DNA of 64,000 nt from Saccharina japonica (lineage: Eukaryota; Sar; Phaeophyceae; Laminariales; Laminariaceae). Shown piece by piece: positions 58,701-64,000 of this stretch (positions are counted from its first letter, which is position 1; each line of letters opens with the position of its first letter). The notes under the pieces were generated by a model. It was not told the DNA's origin and ran no database searches. It saw only the letters and a list, made by a program, of their open reading frames with translations. The translations under genes and the position numbers were made by a program. The stretch is from the NCBI GenBank assembly GCA_008828725.1, contig MEHQ01000078.1, positions 1 through 64,000 on the forward strand, given 5' to 3'.

Positions 58701-61226
58701 AGGGAGGAGGGGAAAAAGCCTACTTCGTGACCCCGGATCTGAGTTACGACTAGGAAGGAGAGAGAAAGGAAGGGCGAAGATAATAAATGAGATGGGAAAA
58801 AACAAAAACAAGAACAAAAAGGAATTTTCGCGGCGGTACACTCATCAATAGTTTGCTTGATAAACTACCTGCGCCTGATTATCAACGCGTGCCCGAGGTG
58901 ACAAACAAAACAAAAAAAGTCCGGACAAATGAATGCTACCTGGTACCTGGTAAACGGTAATTGGGGTTTTCTCATGCGACCACCGAAGCCCCTCTATTGG
59001 TGTTTCAGGGGGGAGAGAGGAAGGGAGGAAGGAAGGAAGGAAGGAAGGAAGGAAGGAAGGAAGGAAGGAAGGAAGGAAGGAAGGAAGGAAGGAAGGAAGG
59101 AATACGAGGAAGCAAGGAAGGAAGCAAGGAAGGACGGAAGGAAGGAGGAAAGGAAGGAAATAGACAAAGGAGGAAGGAATCCAAAGGCAGGGACGAAGGA
59201 ACGCGAGAGGAAGGAACGAGGAACGGACCGTAATTGTAGGCGCCCAGAGGGATGGGCAGCACCGGTGCCAGCCTTAGCGTGACCACGGTCTTGAACCCTT
59301 CCTCCGACACCACCTTCTCTAAAGCTCGCAGGGCCGGTCGCTTCTCCAGCTGCGTCATTGGTGGTCCGTCGAGTGACACACACGCAGAGCGCACGATCAG
59401 GGAACGCCAAAATTAAGGGGTCGGACGAGGTGGGGAGAGGGGGGAGACGGCAGAGGGTGAGAGGAAAGAGGGAAGAGAGAGGAAGGAGAGGATGAAGGAG
59501 GGAGGGGAGCGGGGAGAGCGGAAGGGTGAGGGGGAGAGGGAGGAGAGAGAAGGAGGAGAGGAAAGGAGAGTACGGAGAGGAGGGAGAGGGGAGCGGGAGG
59601 ATGGAGAGAGGAGGAGGCGGGGGGGGGTCTGGGAGAACTCAAAAGAGGGAAAGACAGAAGAAAAATATTTCGGTTCTGGTTTTTATGTTCATGTAGATGT
59701 ATTTCGCTTCGCGCACACGGAAGAGGCCGAGCGCCGGCAATATAACCAATCTGTTAACCAGGCGTAGAGATGGAGGCAACCAGCACGATGCCTCTCTCTC
59801 TCACTCACACTTCCTCTAGAGCGGAAGTTTTCTGCTACCTACTCCTCAACCTGTGGCTGGAGCTTCGAAGACCGCCAGCTGGGACCCAAGACCGGACACA
59901 GAATATTGGAACAGCAGCACCCAGAACTAGGACGCTACCTTCCAACCCAAAAACAAAACACACACACACGACAAAAAAACACGCAAAACAGACAGCACTC
60001 ATCTCATTCTTTCTCGTCGAGAAAGAGAGATAAAGTATTTATCCGTTCCTCGGCCTGCAACCAGAAGGCTGAGAGACCGCCCGCTGGAAGCCAAGACAGC
60101 GCACGAAAACTTGGAAAGGAAGCTCTCAGAGCCGGTACGCTGGCGCCACCCTCATACGTAAGCACAGACATACTCTCTCCATCTGTCCGAAAATATAATG
60201 ATCATTAGGGTATCAATGTGTGTACCGAAAAGTGCCTTACATTTCCGGATAGAGTGGTACTACTCTGTCCGTCCTGCACAACATATCATACCGGCAGGTT
60301 AGGATATAGGTGATCTATCTGATCTATCTGATATATCTGATCTATATGTAGATCATCTGTTCGACGTGCGAAAGCTGTCAACGAGGAGAGAGGATTGCTG
60401 TTTGTGTCCGTAAATACATGGATCGTTTGGGTATAAAATATGAACACCCGAACGGGTGTATTCTGTCCGTAAATATAGGGATCGTTTGGTTATCAACATC
60501 AATACCCAAACGGTCCTTATATTTACGGACAAAAACAGTACTCCTCTCTCCCCGTTGACAGCTTTCACACGTTGGACAGGTGATCTACAGATATAACATC
60601 TACAGATAGATCATTTACAGATAGCATATCCACAGATAGATAATCTACAGATAGATAGTCTACAGATAGATCATCTACAGATAGATCATCTACATATAGA
60701 TAATCTACAGATATATCATCTACAGATAGATCATCTACAGATAGATCATCTACAGATAGATCATCTAGGTCCTAACCTACCGGTATGGTATGCTGTGCAG
60801 GATCTGTGCAGTACAGATCAAACACAGGAAACATATGCTATTAATAGATCATGCAGACTATACGGCTCCCACCCGGCAACAGGAGCTAGATCATACAGAT
60901 CATACAGATCATACAGATCATACAGATCATACAGATCAGGGATCTATCAGCTCGGATTAAGAGCATGAGATGAGGATCTCTCTATTGAACGACCTGTCCT
61001 AAATGTGACAGTGATTTGGCCTACCTGCTCCTCAACCTGAGACTGAAGCGTCGTGCGCGCCAGCTGGAAACCAAGGCCGGATGCGACCGTGGCGCACACG
61101 GTAGAAACCAGCGCACCCTGTAAAACGCCTCCAAATACAACTCCAGACCCGAGCGCCAAGACGATGGACAAAAAATCCAAGCAAAAGGTCTTTGCAACGA
61201 TCCTGCGAAAGCACGAGCACACACGC

Positions 61227-61258
<32 letters not shown>

Positions 61259-63058
61259 GTCAGGGATGCGAAACGTACACAACACAGCATAACGAACGGC
61301 CGTTTGTGATGTATCAGGTATACGCTGAAAAAACAAAATGTGTCTGGTACGGTAAAAAAACGGATTCAAGATACAGAAAAAACAAAAAGGTTTCGGATAC
61401 AGTGAAAACAGCGAAACTGCTCGCCATCCGTTTCTCTTATTGCAAGAATCCACCCCCCCCACTCGTTCTGAGGGCCTCTCAACCATTGTCGTGAAAAAAA
61501 AACTCCAACCGTATATCATAGAACAGCTCAACCATTATTATCAAAAACCATCGGCCGGCCGTTTTATGCGGCAGCTCAACCATTGTAGTAATAGTCCACC
61601 CGCCAACCATGAAGAGGGCGTCTCAACTACTGTTGCAAGAAAATCATGCCCCAACCGCATATCATAGGGGGAAGCTCAACTATTGTTGCAAGAAAGCATC
61701 CCCCAACCGTTCCATACGGCGGCTCAACTTTTGTTGCAAGAAGGAACGGTCCCCAAATCCTTGCCAGAGGGAAGCTCAAATCTTCTAAGAAAACAAAGCA
61801 GTAGAGATTTCCATATGTTTTATAAAATGGTTGGTACATACTATTTGTGCACCAGGCAAAGGAATTAATGCTAACCGATGTAGTCGGTCGCCCCGACGGT
61901 CTAGTAGTACCCACGAATGCTACTGAGAGTTGGTTTCCGGGGTTCGAATCTCACGTGGGTAGGACTTTTGAGTTCATTTTGCAAAACAAAAAAAGCGGGA
62001 TCAACTCTGAGAGCGCCTGGTAGCGTGGGTAGGCGCAGTTCGATGAGAGTCGACGAGGGAAGAAAGGGCTAAAGAAGTCTTCTCGAGATGAAAATGCAAG
62101 GCAAGAACCGTAGTGGGGGAGGAGGGAGAAAAGCCTACTTTGTGACCCCAGATCTGAGTTACGACTATGTAGGAAGGAGAGAGAAAATTGGGTGAAGATA
62201 ATAAATGGGAGAGGGGGTGGGGGGGGGCGCATGGTTGATTTGATCTGATTGGCTTAGGCTTAGGCTTAGGCTTAGGCTTAGAGTTTCAGTTAGTTCTCTA
62301 TTTTCGTCTCGTACACAGTGATCCTCAACCATTTTCTGGGGGGGGGGAAGTGGTAAAGCTGCCCTCGAAATAAATGCCCCACGACACCCAACCGATACAC
62401 AGGGCAACTCAACTATTGTTGCAATAAACCACCCACCCCCTAGCGGTGAACAAGGCACGCCAATCGTTTTGGCGAGAGGATCAATTCCCGACCATAGAGT
62501 ACCTCTTGTTACCGTTACAATGAACTGTCTCCGACCCGCATCATAGGGCATAGTGTTTGCAAGAAACTGTCCCCGACACGTATCATAGGGTACCTCAACT
62601 ATTTGTTGCAAGAAACTGCCCCTCACAATCATCATAGGGAAGCCCAACAACCATTGGACGAAACTCGCCGCCCAACTGCATACAGGACATCTCAAGCATT
62701 GTTGCAAGAAGCTCTGAAACCGCGTCGCCTATATAGATATACCTAATACGAACAAGCCTTCGAACCTTATTGTGGTAACATCCTTGGACAACTTTACGCA
62801 TAGCTCACAAATGAGCACGATTCTTATTCAAATTCTCTTAGCGCCTCCCAAAAAAGTGATACCTTAGGTTCTTATTATTAGCCTTGGAAAGTTATTTCTT
62901 ATTGGTGCACCTATGCCTTAGAATGTGTCCCAGCTCAACTCTCACCAGCCCCCGAGGAAGTAACCGTAGCGTATCGGTCCCAGACCGTCGAAAAACGCCA
63001 GAAACGAGTCCAGGTTATCCTTCACGCCCAAGTCTTGGGCGAAGTCCAATCCCAGTGC
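52789..63058 (-). CDS. TVP38/TMEM64 (VTT/SNARE-associated) membrane protein, 5' partial
   Basis: VTT-domain proteins (TVP38, TMEM41/64, DedA) are multi-pass membrane proteins of Golgi, ER or plastid membranes linked to lipid movement. Six exons, all in phase: 63058-62946, 61202-61025, 59349-59229, 57679-57596, 54921-54809, 53319-52789; about 379 residues seen. In order: [16 protein letters not shown]; a hydrophobic span then [35 protein letters not shown] followed by N-Y (the family R-L-x-P-x-x-P motif); [20 protein letters not shown]; a last membrane span ending LVGTFASQ; and a soluble tail of 177 codons rich in acidic residues and Pro, ending SGSVE. Donors are GTGAGA, GTAGGC, GTCCGT, GTGAGC and GTAAGG. 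The N-terminus and any targeting peptide lie beyond 63058 or outside the window. Introns of 1.5-2.9 kb are filled with repeats. Confidence 0.8.
53750..53800 (-). pseudogene. decayed copy of VTT exon 5 end, number 1
   Basis: The minus strand reads [14 protein letters not shown] followed by GTAATA, against [11 protein letters not shown] followed by GTAAGG in the real exon. Lies in the last intron. Confidence 0.4.
54105..54235 (-). repeat. family D repeat in the VTT last intron
   Basis: G14, TACTCATGTCGTGCATGGCC, ATAGACCCTCGCATTCCTAC to ACCAGGCAGGCATTG, then another G tract. Confidence 0.8.
54310..54375 (-). pseudogene. decayed copy of VTT exon 5 end, number 2
   Basis: The minus strand holds GGGAACCTTTACGCTTCTCA then AGTGAG and CTATCGCAC, against GGGAACCTTCGCTTCTCAGG then TAAGG and CTATCGCAC of the real exon-intron junction. 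Confidence 0.5.
54440..54655. repeat. AGTACTC/GAGTATACTC palindromic cluster
   Basis: CTCAGTACTTGAGAGTAC, CTCGGAGTATACTCGGAG and related units pair with each other on one strand. A strong hairpin or cruciform is expected. Confidence 0.7.
55080..55680 (-). repeat. family L repeats, one full and one partial
   Basis: Two copies of the GATCATGAT.TAGATCA.CGATT.TTA head (55085 and 55415) and one full body with CATGTTGCCGGGTGGGAGCC and a TAGATAGATAGATCATGACC end. (CAA)n runs lie at 54961 and 55290; the sequence after each (GAGCAGCACGTTTAAGGACA-like) is also duplicated. Confidence 0.65.
55690..56430. other. no gene; lysine-rich open frames from A-rich DNA
   Basis: Frames with many Lys and Asn codons follow the A-rich base composition. 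The stretch lies within the VTT intron between exons 4 and 5. Confidence 0.4.
56435..56785. repeat. tandem pair of family C MITEs in a 180-bp duplication
   Basis: GTCACAGAAAA.ATACGCCGG, an A-rich link, CACCCAAT..TTGTCT and a family C element occur at 56437-56609 and 56617-56785. The elements (56498-56609 and 56671-56785) start GG.GGACC and end CTATGGTCCT then TGTAAATAG or CCGTAAATAG. Confidence 0.8.
56831..57194 (+). mobile_element. family A copy with a family B insertion
   Basis: GCGGTAGAGGTGCACCATGA at the left, TCGTACAACGCGTC at the right. Interrupted at GGGG|TTAA by the family B element 57025-57113. Confidence 0.85.
57025..57113. mobile_element. MITE family B, 89-bp palindrome at TTAA
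   Basis: CCCTTATAGGACTGGAGTCC, GTTTTGGGGAC, centre, GTCCCCAAAAC, CAGTTCTAAAAGGG. Exact TTAA on both sides (57021-57024 and 57114-57117). Confidence 0.9.
57431..57457 (+). repeat. interstitial telomere-type (TTAGGG)4
   Basis: AGGGTTAGGG repeated to four full units, then GGGTTGGG. Lies in the VTT intron, about 140 bp after the exon 4 donor. Confidence 0.85.
57705..58055. repeat. GGTGTT minisatellite beside a splice acceptor
   Basis: About 55 units of GGTGTT with GGTGAT and GGCGTT variants. On the minus strand this is (AACACC)n ending about 25 bp before the acceptor of VTT exon 4. The Pro-Thr, Asn-Thr and Val-Leu open frames here are artefacts of the repeat. Confidence 0.9.
58168..58345. repeat. 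family D: palindromic subtype 1 head plus subtype 2
   Basis: 58168-58255 is two subtype 1 ends head to head (CATGCATGGCCGTAGTCGTA against ACTACGACCATGCATG). 58256-58345 is subtype 2 with GGATGCGTGGTCAATGG. G and C tracts border it. Confidence 0.8.
58612..58796 (+). mobile_element. SINE family E, 5' truncated copy
   Basis: From TCGGAATTCGATGCGAGTCG to GAAGATAATAAATGAGATGG, same body as 50171-50492, without the tRNA-like head. 5' truncation is usual for LINE-mobilised copies. Confidence 0.8.
59010..59165 (+). repeat. GGAA microsatellite near the VTT exon 3 donor
   Basis: (GGAA)n with GCAA and GGAC variants ends about 65 bp before the exon edge. The Ser-Phe-Leu-Pro frame on the other strand is not a gene. 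Confidence 0.9.
59820..60150 (-). pseudogene. two decayed copies of VTT exon 2 end
   Basis: On the minus strand, 59940-59830 (CCAGCTGGCGG..., CACAGGTTGAGGAGTAGGTA) and 60150-60040 (GGCTTCCAGCGGGCGG...) parallel the real exon end at 61110-61021 (TTCCAGCTGGCGCGCACGAC, CTCAGGTTGAGGAGCAGGTA). Frames are lost and donors altered. Confidence 0.5.
60180..60960. repeat. family L repeats with an inserted palindromic MITE
   Basis: 60290-60362 and 60577-60960 are family L. 60577-60760 is a run of CTACAGATAGATCAT units and 60890-60940 of CATACAGAT. The MITE 60363-60576 separates the halves. Confidence 0.65.
60363..60576. mobile_element. palindromic MITE in family L
   Basis: Inverted arms CGTGCGAAAGCTGTCAACG and CGTTGACAGCTTTCACACG, each continuing through GGAGAGAGGA and GTCCGTAAATA. 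The centre holds a second mirrored pair with GGATCGTTTGG. A diverged relative lies at 60172-60285. Confidence 0.75.
61231..61258 (+). repeat. G tract of about 27, close to VTT exon 2
   Basis: On the minus strand this is a C tract ending about 29 bp before the exon 2 acceptor, so it may serve as the polypyrimidine tract. Length uncertain. Confidence 0.8.
61886..62210 (+). mobile_element. SINE family E, full copy
   Basis: Head GGTCGCCCCGACGGTCTAGT and B box GGGTTCGAATCTC. Body and GAAGATAATAAATGGGAGAG end as in 50171-50492. It inserted into the 55-bp minisatellite. Confidence 0.8.
62251..62281 (+). repeat. (TTAGGC)5 run
   Basis: GGCTTAGGCTTAGGC... five units just beyond the SINE. A telomere-like variant, but a plain microsatellite is enough to explain it. 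Confidence 0.8.
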
Positions 63059-63114
63059 CTGAATCACGCAAACGAGAGTGTGTGTGTCGGTAGCACAGAC
63101 GGCTGTCGTGTCAA

Positions 63115-63180
63115 GGTCTGATGTTGGTGTTGGTGTTGGTCGTATTGGTGTTGGTGATGTTGGTGGTATTGATGTTGTTG

Positions 63181-63212
<32 letters not shown>

Positions 63213-63255
63213 GGTGGTGGTGGTGGTGGTAATGGTGGCGGTGGTGGTTGCGTTA
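63115..63255. repeat. GGTGTT/GTT/GGT microsatellite
   Basis: GGTGTTGGTCGTATTGG, then (GTT)7, then (GGT)14. It truncates the left side of the next family A copy. Confidence 0.9.
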
Positions 63256-63264
63256 GTTTGGAGG

Positions 63265-63535
63265 GAAATAGAAAGCGCTATGTATCCGATGATAAATAAA
63301 CCCCAAGGCCCAAGTACAAAATAAGCATTCTGTAAGGCAGGAATGAGACTCCGACGATTAGGGGTTAACCCATTCAGATCTAAAAAATGTATCCCATACT
63401 AATTCCAATTGGTTTGTCCCCCAATTCGTGGGACCAGTTCTTAAGGGGTTAAGGTAAGGAGCCTAACCCGTCATTCAGAATGAAAATAACCCAAAAAAAA
63501 GTATACCTTCTATTCGTAGCAAGCGTCGTGAGCAA
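63265..63535 (+). mobile_element. family A copy, left-truncated, with a family B insertion
   Basis: GAAAGCGCTATGTATCC.. to TCGTAGCAAGCGTC. Interrupted at GGGG|TTAA by family B 63369-63448 (TTAA at 63365-63368 and 63449-63452), the 80-bp subtype. Confidence 0.85.
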
Positions 63536-63539
63536 TCGC

Positions 63540-64000
63540 GAAATGAGACAATAGCTTTGCTGCCTGGTTGTCCCAGAGGTTGAGGCTACTTTTTTTTGTT
63601 TGCGTCGGGGCGAGCAGTATACAATGTCGTCAAAGAAAAATAGGGGCTGGGCGATACTCGTGGACGTGGGAAAATGAGGTTAATCTATTAACTCGAACTA
63701 TGCTACTCATGTGCAGCAGTGAAAAGTGTACGAATATGTGAACACGACGGAAAACGTTGGGAAAAGGCTGTGTGATACTGTGTACCGGAAAACAATACAC
63801 TCTTAATGAGTGTATATCATCTCGAACGGCTCGGGCATGCTAGACGCACTCGTCACCGGAGTCAGATGAAGATTCGTCCGATGACCATAGAGAACTGTAC
63901 GTCTATAGCAATGCTGTATCACACCTCATACCCCGGCTGACGCATAGTGCTGCTGCTGCTTTTGTTGAGCATTCGCCTTTTTTTTCGTGGAACATTCGCC
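63540..64000. other. no gene recognised to the window edge
   Basis: Searched on the minus strand for the N-terminal exon of the VTT gene; no convincing start codon or signal peptide found. A CTG run lies at 63950-63960. Confidence 0.4.

Larger units (their letters stand above)
61470..62715. repeat. minisatellite, about 55-bp unit, split by SINE E
   Basis: Units of GCTCAACTATTGTTGCAAGAAA..CCCCCAACCGTATCATAGGG type run 61470-61790 and 62390-62715. The SINE and its flank lie between. Confidence 0.8.

Noticed and set aside
58994-59410. Ser-Phe-Leu-Pro and Lys-Glu-Gly-Arg frames
   Set aside because: Products of the GGAA microsatellite; only 59229-59349 on the minus strand is a real exon.
60575-60760. 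CRISPR array
   Set aside because: The CTACAGATAGATCAT units are directly contiguous with no unique spacers, in a eukaryotic setting.
61886-61960. tRNA gene
   Set aside because: A and B boxes are present, but no complete cloverleaf or acceptor stem forms, and the sequence continues into a repeated SINE body.
1-64000. LTR retrotransposons, Polintons or other virus-like elements
   Set aside because: No long direct terminal repeats, integrase, protease, capsid or envelope-like coding was recognised.

Overview
This window is nuclear DNA of a multicellular-type eukaryote. The genes are split by GT-AG introns, most of the sequence is repeats, and there are no bacterial operons or rRNA genes. CAG/CTG repeats, alanine-rich runs and long G or C tracts are abundant, a sulfotransferase-type exon is present, and a telomere-type TTAGGG run occurs. 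Together these suggest a stramenopile alga, most likely a brown alga. That lineage is an inference; no marker gene proves it.

Layout. 0.8-3.2 kb: C-terminal part of a non-LTR (LINE-type) retrotransposon, split by a small Mutator-like element with a 9-bp target duplication. 3.97-4.61 kb: short element with about 105-bp inverted ends. 4.7-5.7 kb: CAG-rich tandem repeats. 5.75-8.69 kb: about 2.9-kb element with 280-bp inverted ends, itself invaded by a minisatellite-bearing element. 10.3-11.6 kb (minus): first exon of a PP2C-type phosphatase. 11.6-20 kb: AT-rich and poor in genes, with small dispersed repeats. 20.67-22.17 kb: decayed hAT transposon with G-rich subterminal arrays. 25.8-32.6 kb (minus): twelve-exon transposase-like gene with an open reading frame throughout. 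33.6-33.8 kb (minus): lone sulfotransferase-type exon. 34.7-43.8 kb (plus): shugoshin-like gene in seven exons, its introns swollen by miniature transposons. 44-52.7 kb: repeats only. 52.8-63.1 kb (minus): TVP38/TMEM64 (VTT-domain) membrane protein gene in at least six exons, running off the right edge.

The four host genes (PP2C, sulfotransferase, shugoshin, VTT protein) are unrelated in function and probably have separate promoters. What unites the region is its repeats. At least ten short dispersed families recur: A (19 full or partial copies located), B (eight), C (four), D, E (a tRNA-derived SINE), F, G (the hAT arrays), H/I, L, M and N. They are nested in ways that give relative ages. 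TTAA-targeting family B sits repeatedly at the same TTAA inside family A, a SINE splits one minisatellite, and a family C element splits another.

Gene models were built by hand from splice signals and reading phase. All junctions given as exact agree in phase; the start of shugoshin exon 4 does not and is marked as uncertain.
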